A DNA stretch of 47,414 bases from Lachnospiraceae bacterium UBA3273 (GCA_002362385.1 DEUB01000037.1:1-47414), one strand, 5' to 3'. Numbered from the stretch's first letter, positions 7,946-16,821 are shown. Numbers and translations: made by a program. Notes: generated from the letters alone by a model not told the origin.

Positions 7946-10900
7946 ATGAATATAGCAATAAATCAAACCGAGCAGTATAAAGAGACCGCACAGGTTAAAG
8001 GAAGTTATGGAAGCAGCGGCGGAAACGACAAAGGCGTAAAGGATACGGCTTCTGTTTCCGGAAGCTTTCGCTGGGACGGACCGTCTTCTGCGGTAGGCAA
8101 TCAGGCATATAGAGAAACGAAAGATAAAGAAAGCGCTCTTTTGGATGAAGCGTCCCTTTATGATACCAAGAACAGTAAGGACTTTATGGTCGTCATGTCC
8201 AATACCCTGTCAGATGAAGATTACAAAAAGCTTCAGGAAAAGGGAGGAAATCCCGGAGATTATGAGCCGGGCGAGATGGTAACGGTCATAGATGAGATCA
8301 AAGTGACCCTTGCCCGTGCAGGAGTACATATTGCGGGATATACGGATGATTTAGACGCCGGCGCTTTAAAGGAAGCTGCGGGAAACGAAGCCTATGCGGC
8401 GGCCATTGCCCATGCCCTGGAGGCAAAAAATCTTCCGGTAACGGAGAAAAACGTAAAAGACTGTTACAACGAAATTGAAAAAGCCTCCCATATTACGGAG
8501 CTTTCCGACGGGGCGAAAAAATATTTGCTGGAAAACGGTCTGGAGCCTACCATTGATTCCCTGTATAAGGCTTCTTATGCAGGAGCAAAAAACAGTGCAG
8601 CCCAGCCTTCCGGCTATTTCGGAGCGGGGGCGGAAGGCTACCTGGCAAAGAAGGGAACGGCGGAAGACCTTTCCGCAATGGAAGAACAGATCAAGAAGGT
8701 CATTATAAATGCGGGCTTTGAAGTGAATGAAGAGACTCTGGGAAATGCGCACTGGCTTTTGGAAAAGGGACTTCCCCTTACGGAAGAGAGCCTGTTTCGC
8801 TTAGAACAGTTAGATACCCTTACCTTCCCCATAAAACCTGAGGAGGCCGCTTTGGCGGCGGCCGACGCTATTTCGGCAGGACTTTCGGCAAAGGATGCCG
8901 ACCTTTCCATGGGAGAAGGATATAAGGAAGAAAATAAAGGCTATATATGGAAGGCCCGGGAGATAAACGATAAGACCGGGGAATTAACGGAAGACGATCT
9001 GATGACCGTGATCAGGACGGGAAGATCTTTGACCCTGTTTCATTTATTTCAGATGAAGAGCATAATGGCTTCAAGAGGAAATCATGAAGGACAGACGGAT
9101 TCCGGGAACGGGGAAATTCTGGAGCCGGATCAGAACAGCCGTTTTATCAGCGCAAAAAAACAGCTTTTGGAGATCCAGCGCCATATGAGCGCCCAGGCTA
9201 ACTTAAAGCTGATGAGACAGGGGATCCATATTGAAATGGAGCCGCTTAATAAATTATTGAATTTACTGGAAAAAGAGGAAAGCGTTTTCCACTCCACGGA
9301 GCTTTCCGATATTCAGAAAAAAACAGAAGAAATAAAGTCCATGCCGGCGGCTGCCATCGGTGTTTCCGTACAGGAAGCATGGATGATGAAGGGCTGTTTT
9401 ACCCTTGATAAAGTCTATGAGACAGGGAAAAATCTTGCAGGCGTTTATGCAAGGGCAGGAGAAACCTATGAGGCGCTTATGACTGCGCCCCGGGCCGATC
9501 TGGGCGATTCCATTAAAACGGCATTTCGCAATGTGGATGAACTTTTACGGGAGAATTCCATGGAGGTTACGCCGGATAACAGAAGGGCTGTGAGGATCTT
9601 AGGCTATAACAGCATGGAAATTACCGAAGAAAACATTAATGCGGTCAAGGAAGCGGATGCCATGTTAAATAAGGTACTTTCCCATATGACTCCGGAGAAG
9701 ACCCTTCATATGCTGCGGGAAGGCATTAATCCCATGGAAATGAATCTGGACGCTTTATCCGATTATTTTTCTTCCCAGAAAAGTGAAACCGAGGATATGG
9801 AGAAATACAGTAAGTATCTGCACCGCCTGGAGAAAAATAAAGAAATCAGTGTGGAGGAAAAAGACGCCTATATCGGCATTTACCGTCTTTTAAGACAGAT
9901 AGAAAAAGGGGACGGGGCGGCGATCGGAGCCGTTGTTTCCAACAAACAGGAGCTGAACCTGGAAAATCTTTTAGGCGCGGTCAGGACCCGTAAAAAGGGT
10001 TATGTGGATGCAAAGATCGACGATGCTTTCGGCCTGCTGTCCGATATAGAAAAGCAGGGGGATTCCATTTCAGACCAGATATTGAATTATTTTAAGAACC
10101 GGGCAGGCAACCTGGCGGATGATCTGGGAGGAGGAGATCCGGAAGCGGATGGAGATTTCATTTTTGAGGATTTGGAACAGTTCCGCAGTATGGGAATGGT
10201 TTCTGAGGAACATTTTAACGCCCTTATGGAGAACAACATCCCTGTAACCCCTAACAATCTGTTGGCAGAAGAGGCACTGGCTTCTAAAGGAAGCCTGTTT
10301 AAAGATCTGCTGGGGCTTTCAAGATCCGGAAACAGGGAAAAAGATTTCCGCAAAAAAATGGAGAATGTGAAGGAATCCATGTCGGAAGGCAGGGAAGCGG
10401 TCAAAGAGGCCTATGAGGAGCTTGCAGGGGAGGCAAAGGAAATCTTAAGCAGCCAGGCTGAAGAAAGCGGAAGCTATATCGACGTCAGATCCATGGCGTT
10501 ATACACAAGGCAGGTAGAGCTTTTAAGCCGTCATGCGAATGAGGAGAACTATTATGTTCCCGTACGCATGGAAAATGAGTGGACCATGCTTCATGTGCAG
10601 ATCGTAAACGGAAAAGGCCAGGGGAAGGTTTCCATAGACTATAAAGGAACGGAAAACGGCAAGGTCGGAGCCTCCTTCGTAGTAGCGGAGGGCCGGGTGG
10701 AAGGACTTATTGCGCTGTCCGATTTTAAGGATTTGGAAAAATATAACGCAATTGCCGGGAAATGTGCAGAAGAAATACTGGCGAAAACCGGAAAAGAAGC
10801 CGATATAACTTGTGTACAGAGTAAAACCTTGAATATAGATGCGTTTATCATGGCAGGATCTGAAGAAAAACAGACCTCCACGGGCCTGTTATATCAGGTG

Positions 10901-10960
10901 GCTAAAGCATTTATTCATACAATGGAACAGGAGGTTACAGGAAATGAGAATCAGTTATAA
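7946..10960 (+). CDS. Large flagellin-linked repeat protein (DUF6240-like)
   Basis: Uncharacterised 1004-residue protein of a type found beside flagellin genes in Lachnospiraceae, resembling what I recall as DUF6240. No signal peptide or membrane segment is evident. It is built of diverged helical units, each containing a phrase of the form [N/K]-x-[P/E]-[V/L]-T-[E/P]-[E/K/N]-N (for example N-L-P-V-T-E-K-N-V, G-L-P-L-T-E-E-S-L, S-M-E-V-T-P-D-N-R, S-M-E-I-T-E-E-N-I, N-I-P-V-T-P-N-N-L). The ~170 C-terminal residues form a different, beta-rich domain. The ATG at 7946 follows GGAGG. Its end overlaps fliC by 17 nt, implying translational coupling. A regulatory, hook-length or export role is conceivable but unproven. 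Confidence 0.65.
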   Translation: MNIAINQTEQYKETAQVKGSYGSSGGNDKGVKDTASVSGSFRWDGPSSAVGNQAYRETKDKESALLDEASLYDTKNSKDFMVVMSNTLSDEDYKKLQEKGGNPGDYEPGEMVTVIDEIKVTLARAGVHIAGYTDDLDAGALKEAAGNEAYAAAIAHALEAKNLPVTEKNVKDCYNEIEKASHITELSDGAKKYLLENGLEPTIDSLYKASYAGAKNSAAQPSGYFGAGAEGYLAKKGTAEDLSAMEEQIKKVIINAGFEVNEETLGNAHWLLEKGLPLTEESLFRLEQLDTLTFPIKPEEAALAAADAISAGLSAKDADLSMGEGYKEENKGYIWKAREINDKTGELTEDDLMTVIRTGRSLTLFHLFQMKSIMASRGNHEGQTDSGNGEILEPDQNSRFISAKKQLLEIQRHMSAQANLKLMRQGIHIEMEPLNKLLNLLEKEESVFHSTELSDIQKKTEEIKSMPAAAIGVSVQEAWMMKGCFTLDKVYETGKNLAGVYARAGETYEALMTAPRADLGDSIKTAFRNVDELLRENSMEVTPDNRRAVRILGYNSMEITEENINAVKEADAMLNKVLSHMTPEKTLHMLREGINPMEMNLDALSDYFSSQKSETEDMEKYSKYLHRLEKNKEISVEEKDAYIGIYRLLRQIEKGDGAAIGAVVSNKQELNLENLLGAVRTRKKGYVDAKIDDAFGLLSDIEKQGDSISDQILNYFKNRAGNLADDLGGGDPEADGDFIFEDLEQFRSMGMVSEEHFNALMENNIPVTPNNLLAEEALASKGSLFKDLLGLSRSGNREKDFRKKMENVKESMSEGREAVKEAYEELAGEAKEILSSQAEESGSYIDVRSMALYTRQVELLSRHANEENYYVPVRMENEWTMLHVQIVNGKGQGKVSIDYKGTENGKVGASFVVAEGRVEGLIALSDFKDLEKYNAIAGKCAEEILAKTGKEADITCVQSKTLNIDAFIMAGSEEKQTSTGLLYQVAKAFIHTMEQEVTGNENQL

Positions 10961-12053
10961 TATTTCTGCTATGCTGGCAAATAAGGCTCTGGGAAAAAAT
11001 GACGACAAGCTGAGTGCGGCGTCGGAAAGGCTGTCTACGGGCTACAAGATCAACAGTGCAAAAGACAATCCCTCGGGTCTCGCCATTGCAAAAAGGATGA
11101 ATATGCAGCTGCGCGGTTTAAGCAATGCATCCCAGAACGCTTCCGACGGCGTTTCCGTTGTACAGACGGCAGAAGGGACCATGCAGGAAATGCAGGATAT
11201 GATCCAGCGCATGAGCGAACTGGCAGTACAGTCTGCAAACGGGACCAATACCGAAAAAGAGCGCGAAATGATTGAAATGGAGATCGACCAGTTAAAGGAA
11301 GAGATCGACAGGGTTGCAAAGGATACGGAGTTTAACGGCAAAAAGCTGTTGAACGGAGACTGTGATTTAAAAGGATTTACAAATACAAAAGGCGTTAACG
11401 TGACCTATTATGCAGATGAGGTCCCTGTAGGGAAATATACCGTTACTTCTATCAATCCTACATATGATGCGGACGGCAATTTAACGGACGGTTCCGTAAC
11501 GTTATTGACAAGCGGAACGGATGCATTTCCCCCGGATTCTTATATTTCCTATGAAGGCAATAAGGTAACGGTAACGGCGTCAAACAGCTTTGAGGTCAGC
11601 TTTTCTCTGGATGCGACCTTTACGGGCGCTTCCTCGGTAGTTTTGGATCTGACTGGATTAGGGGCGATGAGGATGCAGATAGGAGCCAATGAAGGAGAGG
11701 TAATGGAGATCCGTATTCCGGAGCTTTCACTGGAGACTCTCGGGCTTGATAAGGTGGATCTTACTACAAAGGAAAGCTCTATAAAGGCCATTGATCAGAC
11801 AAAAAATGCCAATTCCTATATTTCGAAAGTGCGTGCAAGACTGGGCGCGTACCAGAACCGCTTAGAGCATACAACGGCAAGTCTGGACTTGACCCATGAA
11901 AATATGACAGGCGCATATTCACGTATTATGGATACGGATATGGCGGAGGAAATGACGGAGTATACCAATCTTCAGGTATTGACCCAGGCAGGCGTTTCGA
12001 TGTTAGCACAGGCAAACGAAAGACCCCAGCAGGTTTTGCAGCTGTTACAGTAG
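10944..12053 (+). CDS. fliC: Flagellin
   Basis: Filament subunit exported by the flagellar type III apparatus. The conserved N-terminal D0/D1 coiled-coil region is present (S-A-A-S-E-R-L-S-T-G-Y-K-I-N-S-A-K-D-N-P-S-G), and the C-terminal counterpart contains R-A-R-L-G-A-Y-Q-N-R-L-E. The ~130 central residues form the variable surface part. It ends with the Q-A-N-x-x-P-Q-x-V-L-Q-L-L export/assembly signature. I use ATG 10944, with GGAGG 10 nt upstream, giving 369 residues. The longer frame upstream is only read-through of the preceding gene. Coupled to the upstream gene and followed 9 bp later by fliS, its chaperone. Confidence 0.96.
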   Translation: MRISYNISAMLANKALGKNDDKLSAASERLSTGYKINSAKDNPSGLAIAKRMNMQLRGLSNASQNASDGVSVVQTAEGTMQEMQDMIQRMSELAVQSANGTNTEKEREMIEMEIDQLKEEIDRVAKDTEFNGKKLLNGDCDLKGFTNTKGVNVTYYADEVPVGKYTVTSINPTYDADGNLTDGSVTLLTSGTDAFPPDSYISYEGNKVTVTASNSFEVSFSLDATFTGASSVVLDLTGLGAMRMQIGANEGEVMEIRIPELSLETLGLDKVDLTTKESSIKAIDQTKNANSYISKVRARLGAYQNRLEHTTASLDLTHENMTGAYSRIMDTDMAEEMTEYTNLQVLTQAGVSMLAQANERPQQVLQLLQ

Positions 12054-12062
12054 GTGTAAAAG

Positions 12063-12539
12063 ATGAAAGATGAGTTGAAGCAGCAGTTTGCGTTGAGAAT
12101 TACACAGGCCAATAAATCGGAACTGGTAGTTATCCTTTATGAAATGTTCTTGACCTATATCGGGGATGCGAAAGACGATCTGAAAAACGAGGATCTGAAA
12201 ACCTTCCGTTTAAACATTCAAAGGGCAAGAGGATGCTTAAAAGAACTCATGGGCTCCCTTAATTATAATTACGAGCCAGCTTCCTCTTTGTTAAGCCTGT
12301 ACATTTATATTAATAAACTGTTGGTAGAGGCAGATATTCACAAAGAAGAAAAGCCGTTAAATGAAAGCGAAAAAATTATGGAAAGGCTTCACGGTGCGTA
12401 TGATACCATAAGCAAGGAAGACCACAGCGCCCCGGTAATGGATAATGCCCAGACCGTTTATGCAGGGCTGACATATTCCAAAAACGATCTGTCCATTAAT
12501 TTAGATGAAGGAAGAGGCAGCAGGGGGTTTTTCGCATAG
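12063..12539 (+). CDS. fliS: Flagellin-specific chaperone FliS
   Basis: FliS binds the flagellin C-terminus in the cytoplasm, prevents premature polymerisation and delivers it to the export gate. The 158-residue protein is almost all helical, with the family signature K-S-E-L-V-V-I-L-Y-E-M-F-L and R-A-R-G-C-L-K-E-L-M-G-S-L-N. The C-terminal ~25 residues are extra and polar. The Shine-Dalgarno sequence is weak (AGGTG), suggesting coupling to fliC. Its last 39 nt overlap the convergent yaaL-like gene. Confidence 0.9.
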   Translation: MKDELKQQFALRITQANKSELVVILYEMFLTYIGDAKDDLKNEDLKTFRLNIQRARGCLKELMGSLNYNYEPASSLLSLYIYINKLLVEADIHKEEKPLNESEKIMERLHGAYDTISKEDHSAPVMDNAQTVYAGLTYSKNDLSINLDEGRGSRGFFA

Positions 12540-12809
12540 AGGATCCGTGATTTGGGAATCAGGCGGCAAATTTAATTTTTCCGCCTGTTCCATTAAAAAT
12601 TTATAACGTTTCATAACGGAATTTACTTCGTAAATATAGCAGTCGATCAAATCCGGATCAGTGACGTTATCAAAATTGGAATAAGCGGTTTCCATGGCTT
12701 TCTTTGTTATTTCCATATCTTCCAGCAGCCTTTGTTTTTGCATATTTAAGCAAACCGATTCGTCGGTTTCTTTTTTTATTGCCAGAAAAGGTTTTATTAA
12801 CTGTTTCAT
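12501..12809 (-). CDS. yaaL: YaaL-type DUF2508 protein
   Basis: Small cytosolic protein of the DUF2508 family with no known biochemical role, usually found next to bofA or recR. The diagnostic stretch N-F-D-N-V-T-D-P-D-L-I-D-C-Y-I-Y-E is visible. I start it at the ATG with GGAGGTG right before it (102 residues). The C-terminal ~15 residues are Pro/Ser-rich and overlap the 3' end of fliS on the opposite strand. A stem CAGGCGG/CCGCCTG (12560-12587) within its C-terminal coding part may stall convergent transcription but lacks a T-run. Unlike in Bacillus, it is divergent from bofA. Confidence 0.85.
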   Translation of the reverse strand: MKQLIKPFLAIKKETDESVCLNMQKQRLLEDMEITKKAMETAYSNFDNVTDPDLIDCYIYEVNSVMKRYKFLMEQAEKLNLPPDSQITDPLCEKPPAASSFI

Positions 12810-12947
12810 TGCCACCTCCAAAAGTTTACCTATAGTATTTCCAAAAAAAAGAAAAATACACCTGCTTATAATATTCTATGTTTTGCGAATGAAATAATGC
12901 AGGTACACATATAATTTAGCAAAACAAATTAAAATACCGGGTAGATC

Positions 12948-13256
12948 ATGAATGAAATAAAACTATGGATCATGCAGAACTTTAAAATGAGCGAAGGAGA
13001 AGTAACGGGTGCAGTCATCATTATCATAGCCTGTATTGTAGTGTGTCTGATTTCCTATATGAAAAGAAAAATGTCTGTACTTACCGGCGTTCTGATCAGG
13101 GCAGCAGGGGGGATAGGGATGATCTGTCTGGGAAATTATATTTTAAATCTGTGTGGAATATCCTTAGCGGTGGGCGTGGGTCCCCTTAGTGTATTGACAT
13201 GCGCGATCCTTGGAATTCCGGGGGTTTTCCTGCTTTACGGTATTCTTTTAATTTAA
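12948..13256 (+). CDS. bofA: BofA-like pro-sigma-K processing inhibitor family protein
   Basis: Integral membrane protein of the BofA family. In Bacillus, BofA with SpoIVFA holds the intramembrane protease SpoIVFB inactive until engulfment checkpoints are met. This 102-residue protein has about three hydrophobic segments (residues ~20-37, 44-67, 75-101) and the family hallmark A-I-L-G-I-P-G-V-F-L-L-Y near the C-terminus. A possible -10 TATAAT (12910-12915) lies 33 bp upstream without a clear -35. Proximity to yaaL supports the assignment. In Lachnospiraceae the partner proteases may differ, so the precise role is uncertain. Confidence 0.82.
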   Translation: MNEIKLWIMQNFKMSEGEVTGAVIIIIACIVVCLISYMKRKMSVLTGVLIRAAGGIGMICLGNYILNLCGISLAVGVGPLSVLTCAILGIPGVFLLYGILLI

Positions 13257-13301
13257 AAAGTATACAAGTTTAACAAAAAAATTATTTTTTGCATAAAAGC
13301 C

Positions 13302-13330
13302 TTTACAGGAAAAAAATCCTGTACTATAAT
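13302..13330 (+). promoter_or_regulatory. Tad operon promoter with operator-like inverted repeat
   Basis: TTTACA (13302-13307), 17 bp, TATAAT (13325-13330). A perfect inverted repeat TACAGGA-N6-TCCTGTA (13304-13323) fills the space from the -35 to just before the -10, as an operator would. The ~70-nt leader also holds GTCCGA-A-TCGGAC (13353-13365). Confidence 0.78.
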
Positions 13331-13406
13331 CCAACTTACAAACAAATCTTAAGTCCGAATCGGACAGGTTTTCCAAATATGTTTTTTAATAGACAGGAGT
13401 TTCGGT

Positions 13407-13847
13407 ATGTTTCTTTTGTATGGCATACTGGCAGCAGCTCTTTTTATGGATTTTTACCGATGCCGGATCCCCAATCTGCTGGTATTGGCAGGTTATGTAA
13501 CGGGAGCCGTTTACTGTATCTGCAATTACGATATATGGCATATATTTATAATTGATAGTATGCTTATTGTCCTTGCTCTGTACCCTTTGTTTTTAATAGG
13601 CGCTTTTGGGGGAGGAGATGTAAAGCTGTTTGCAGTGATCGGGGTGTTTCTGGGACTGGAATTGACGATCAATATATTTATCACTGCCTTAATGGCGGGA
13701 GCTGTCTGTTCGGTTATCAAAATTGTCTGCACGCTTTTAAAGCGGCAAAAAATTTCTTTATCAGGTCTTTATATCCACTTTTCTCTTCCCGTTTTTGTCG
13801 GGACAATTCTAACACTTCATGGAGGTATCACATGGATCACATTTTAG
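13407..13847 (+). CDS. tadV: Prepilin peptidase, A24 family (TadV/CpaA type)
   Basis: Membrane aspartic protease that removes the leader of Flp-type prepilins. About four to five hydrophobic segments are visible. The two catalytic aspartates are Asp15 in F-M-D-F-Y-R-C-R-I-P-N and Asp71 in G-G-G-D-V-K-L. It lacks the N-terminal methyltransferase domain of PilD, as in TadV. It overlaps the next gene by 16 nt. A second A24 peptidase lies at the other end of the same operon (20974). Confidence 0.92.
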   Translation: MFLLYGILAAALFMDFYRCRIPNLLVLAGYVTGAVYCICNYDIWHIFIIDSMLIVLALYPLFLIGAFGGGDVKLFAVIGVFLGLELTINIFITALMAGAVCSVIKIVCTLLKRQKISLSGLYIHFSLPVFVGTILTLHGGITWITF

Positions 13848-14854
13848 CTATTTACGATTCCGAGAAAAAATATGTCAAAAAGCTGGCGGCTTATTTTGAG
13901 CAGCAGAATAAAATGCCTTTTCAGATTATGGCATTTGACAATATGACAAAGCTGATCAGGTTTTTCGGGAACAAGCCTGCGGCAGTACTGCTGATAGATG
14001 AAGAAAGCTGGGAGCTTTCTTTAAAGGAGCTTGCAGAGCAGACGATCCTTTTAACTGACCGAAAGGAAAGGGAGCTTCTGGATTCCTTTATGAATGATGA
14101 AGAAATTCCCGCAGTGTGCAAATACCAGTCCGGCGAAGCCATTGCCAAAAAGGTTTTGGGCATCTGTGCTGTGGCAAAGGCGCCTATAAAGCCCTTGTAT
14201 GAAACAAAGACCGGCACAGGTAAAAAGGCGGAGGTAATCGGGATCTACACGCCCGTAAAGAGAAGCCTGCAGACCTCCTTTGCCCTGACCTACAGCAGCC
14301 TTTGCGCGAAATCCAAAAAGACGCTGTATCTTAATTTTGAAGTATTTTCCGGCTTTTCCGTCTGGTTTGAAAAAGAATACGGCACGGATCTAATGGACCT
14401 GATGTATTTTTTGGACGGGCCGTCGGATAAGTTTCTGCTAAAGCTGGCAGGAATGGCGGAACGATTCGGGGGTTTTCATTATGTGCCGCCTGCCATCTCT
14501 TATGAGGATTTTATGCTGGTCAAAGAATACCGCTGGGTACAGTTGATTCAGACGATTGCGGATAAAAGCGATTATGAAGTGGTCATTCTGGATTTGGGGG
14601 ATCAGATGCAGGGATTGTTTGGAATCCTTTCCCTGTGCGACAAGATCTTTACCATTTATAAATCGGACGGCCTTGCCATGGCAAAGCTGCAGGCCTTTGA
14701 AGAGGCGCTGAAAATATCCAAAAAAGAAGATATTCTGGAAAAAATAGTAAAATGCCGGCTTCCCGTCTTTAAGGAAATTCCCCAAAGCGCCCAGAGGCTG
14801 ACCTACAGCCAGCTGGCGGATTATATAAAGAATAAGCTGGGGGAGACGTTTTAA
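13832..14854 (+). CDS. TadZ/CpaE-like protein with lost Walker A
   Basis: By position before tadA and architecture this is a TadZ/CpaE-like protein, which places the Tad machine at the cell pole or membrane. An N-terminal receiver-like domain (about residues 1-125) is followed by a MinD/ParA-like fold (about 130-340). In the second domain the strand V-I-G-I-Y-T-P leads into V-K-R-S-L-Q-T-S instead of a deviant Walker A K-G-G-x-G-K-T, so ATP binding is probably lost. The strand V-V-I-L-D-L-G-D is kept. The stop is directly adjacent to the tadA start. Confidence 0.72.
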   Translation: MDHILAIYDSEKKYVKKLAAYFEQQNKMPFQIMAFDNMTKLIRFFGNKPAAVLLIDEESWELSLKELAEQTILLTDRKERELLDSFMNDEEIPAVCKYQSGEAIAKKVLGICAVAKAPIKPLYETKTGTGKKAEVIGIYTPVKRSLQTSFALTYSSLCAKSKKTLYLNFEVFSGFSVWFEKEYGTDLMDLMYFLDGPSDKFLLKLAGMAERFGGFHYVPPAISYEDFMLVKEYRWVQLIQTIADKSDYEVVILDLGDQMQGLFGILSLCDKIFTIYKSDGLAMAKLQAFEEALKISKKEDILEKIVKCRLPVFKEIPQSAQRLTYSQLADYIKNKLGETF

Positions 14855-16081
14855 ATGGAAAAATACGAAGAGATCAGAGCAAAATGCCGTCGGGAACTGT
14901 TAGAGACCATTGACTATACCAGGGATATGGACGATGAGGAAATACTGGACAACATTGACAGGAAGGTTTTAAAGGCAGGAAGGGAATATTATCTGACCCT
15001 GGATGAAAGATGCCGGTTAAAAAAAGAACTTTTTGCCTCTATCCGCAGACTGGATATTTTGGAGGAGTTCCTGGCGGATAACCGGGTAACGGAGATCATG
15101 GTCAACGGGCCTGATGCGGTTTTTATAGAAAGAGAAGGGCAGCTTGTAAAGCAGAATGTAAGGTTTGAATCAAAGGAAAAACTGTCCGATGTTATTCAAC
15201 AGATCGTGGCAAAGGTCAACAGGGTCGTAAACGAAGCGTCTCCCATTGTGGATGCCCGCTTGGAAAACGGGGCAAGGGTAAACGTAGTCATGCCGCCGGT
15301 GGCGTTAAACGGCCCGATCCTGACCATCAGACGGTTTCCTGATGAACCAATCAGGATAGAAGACCTGTTGAAGCTTGGTTCCATCACAGAAGAAGCGGCA
15401 GAGTTTCTTCAAAAGCTGGTTGCAGCGCGGTTCAATATCTTTATCAGCGGCGGAACGGGAAGCGGAAAGACCACGTTTCTAAATGCATTGTCCGATTACA
15501 TTCCGGGGGAGGAGCGGATCATTACCATAGAAGATAATGCAGAGCTTCAAATCCGCAATATACCGAATCTGGTCCGCCTGGAAACCAGAAATGCCAATGT
15601 GGAAGGATGTAAGGCCGTGAGTATCAGGGATCTGATAAAAACAGCGCTCAGGATGAGACCGGACCGGATCGTTGTAGGGGAGGTAAGGGGGGATGAAGCC
15701 ATCGATCTGCTCATGGCCATGAATACAGGGCATAACGGGTCCCTTTCCACGGGACATGCCAACAGCTCCTTTGATATGTTAAGCAGGTTAGAAACCATGG
15801 TTTTAATGGGAATGGAAATGCCCCTTCCCGCCATCAGAAGACAGATTGCATCTGCTGTGGATATCATCATCCATTTGGGCAGGCTCAGGGACCACAGCAG
15901 AAAAGTTCTGGAGATCATGGAGGTGGCAGGCTGCAGGGACGGGGAGATCCTGCTTTCGCCGTTATATGCCTTTGTGGAAGAGGGCAGCGATGAAAAGGGG
16001 AGGGTTATGGGAAGGCTGGTTAAACAGGAAAATCTTATCCATTGTGAAAAACTGATGAATGCGGGGATATTGCCTGAATGA
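14855..16081 (+). CDS. tadA: Tad pilus assembly ATPase TadA/CpaF
   Basis: Hexameric secretion ATPase that powers Flp fibre assembly from the cytoplasmic face. Its N-terminal domain has the CpaF signature E-E-F-L-A-D-N-R-V-T-E-I-M-V-N-G. Walker A G-G-T-G-S-G-K-T-T begins at residue 199, the Asp box is I-T-I-E-D-N-A-E-L, Walker B is R-I-V-V-G-E-V-R-G, and the His box is G-S-L-S-T-G-H-A-N. The 408-residue length is normal. Its stop overlaps the tadB start as ATGA. Confidence 0.95.
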   Translation: MEKYEEIRAKCRRELLETIDYTRDMDDEEILDNIDRKVLKAGREYYLTLDERCRLKKELFASIRRLDILEEFLADNRVTEIMVNGPDAVFIEREGQLVKQNVRFESKEKLSDVIQQIVAKVNRVVNEASPIVDARLENGARVNVVMPPVALNGPILTIRRFPDEPIRIEDLLKLGSITEEAAEFLQKLVAARFNIFISGGTGSGKTTFLNALSDYIPGEERIITIEDNAELQIRNIPNLVRLETRNANVEGCKAVSIRDLIKTALRMRPDRIVVGEVRGDEAIDLLMAMNTGHNGSLSTGHANSSFDMLSRLETMVLMGMEMPLPAIRRQIASAVDIIIHLGRLRDHSRKVLEIMEVAGCRDGEILLSPLYAFVEEGSDEKGRVMGRLVKQENLIHCEKLMNAGILPE

Positions 16082-16821
16082 AGAAAAAGAACGGTATGAT
16101 CGTTTGTGAGAGAAAAGAAGTGGCATGGATCTTTATGAAGGGTCTGGGAATTTTGGTATTTGTCGGAATTCTTTTTTATAATTCCTTTCTTGCCGTTCTG
16201 ATAGGAAGTCCCCTGCTTTACTTCTATTGCAAAAGTGAAATTGTAAAACTCAAAACAAAAAAGGCAGAAAAGCTTACGGACCATTTTAAAGAAATGCTTT
16301 TGGCCGTGGTTGCGGCTTTAAGGGCAGGCTATTCCGTAGAGAATGCCTTTGTAGAGGCATACAGGGATCTGCTGTATAGATTCGGGGAAAAGGATATTAT
16401 GGTCTCGGAGCTGTTATTGATCAACAGGCAGGTCAAAAACAATACCCCTATGGAACAGTTATTGGAGAAATTCGCCCAAAATACGAATTCTACCGACATC
16501 AAAGATTTTGCCGAGATTTTTAAGATCGCAAAAAGAAGCGGCGGGGATATGGGGGAAATTATGGAACATACTGTTTCCATTATTACGAGAAGGATGGAGA
16601 TCAAGGAAGAGATCCGGATGCTGACTGCGGCCAAAAGATATGAGCAGAAAATCATGAATCTGGTTCCTATGGGTATTATCTTCTATATCCGTATGACCAA
16701 TCCCGGTTATTTTGACAGCCTTTATCATAATGGGGCAGGTATTGTCATCATGACAGCGGCATTGTGTGTGTATGTGGCAGCTTACTATATGTCGGAGAAA
16801 ATCCTGGCCATCACAAATTAG
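16078..16821 (+). CDS. tadB: Tad platform protein TadB (T2SF family)
   Basis: Inner-membrane platform protein with one type II secretion F domain. An N-terminal hydrophobic segment at about residues 18-46 is followed by the T2SF core (L-A-V-V-A-A-L-R-A-G-Y-S-V-E-N-A-F-V-E-A-Y). Typical I-K-R-S-G-G-D-M-style phrasing appears as I-A-K-R-S-G-G-D-M-G-E-I, and C-terminal membrane segments (about 197-243) complete it. It probably pairs with the TadC-like protein to transmit TadA motion. The 4-nt overlap with tadA implies coupling. A 125-bp gap with no clear promoter or terminator separates it from tadC. Confidence 0.88.
   Translation: MKKKNGMIVCERKEVAWIFMKGLGILVFVGILFYNSFLAVLIGSPLLYFYCKSEIVKLKTKKAEKLTDHFKEMLLAVVAALRAGYSVENAFVEAYRDLLYRFGEKDIMVSELLLINRQVKNNTPMEQLLEKFAQNTNSTDIKDFAEIFKIAKRSGGDMGEIMEHTVSIITRRMEIKEEIRMLTAAKRYEQKIMNLVPMGIIFYIRMTNPGYFDSLYHNGAGIVIMTAALCVYVAAYYMSEKILAITN

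Noticed and set aside
10799..10806. Perfect SigD-type -10 GCCGATAT just upstream of fliC
   Set aside because: It lies inside the coding sequence of the preceding gene and no TAAA-like -35 occurs 14-16 bp upstream; probably chance.
13289..13555. ORF covering the Tad promoter and start of the prepilin peptidase gene
   Set aside because: It runs through the promoter and is a shadow of the peptidase gene in another frame with no ribosome site.
15547..16284. 245-codon minus-strand ORF opposite tadA/tadB
   Set aside because: Shadow of two well-supported genes; its translation has no recognisable domain.
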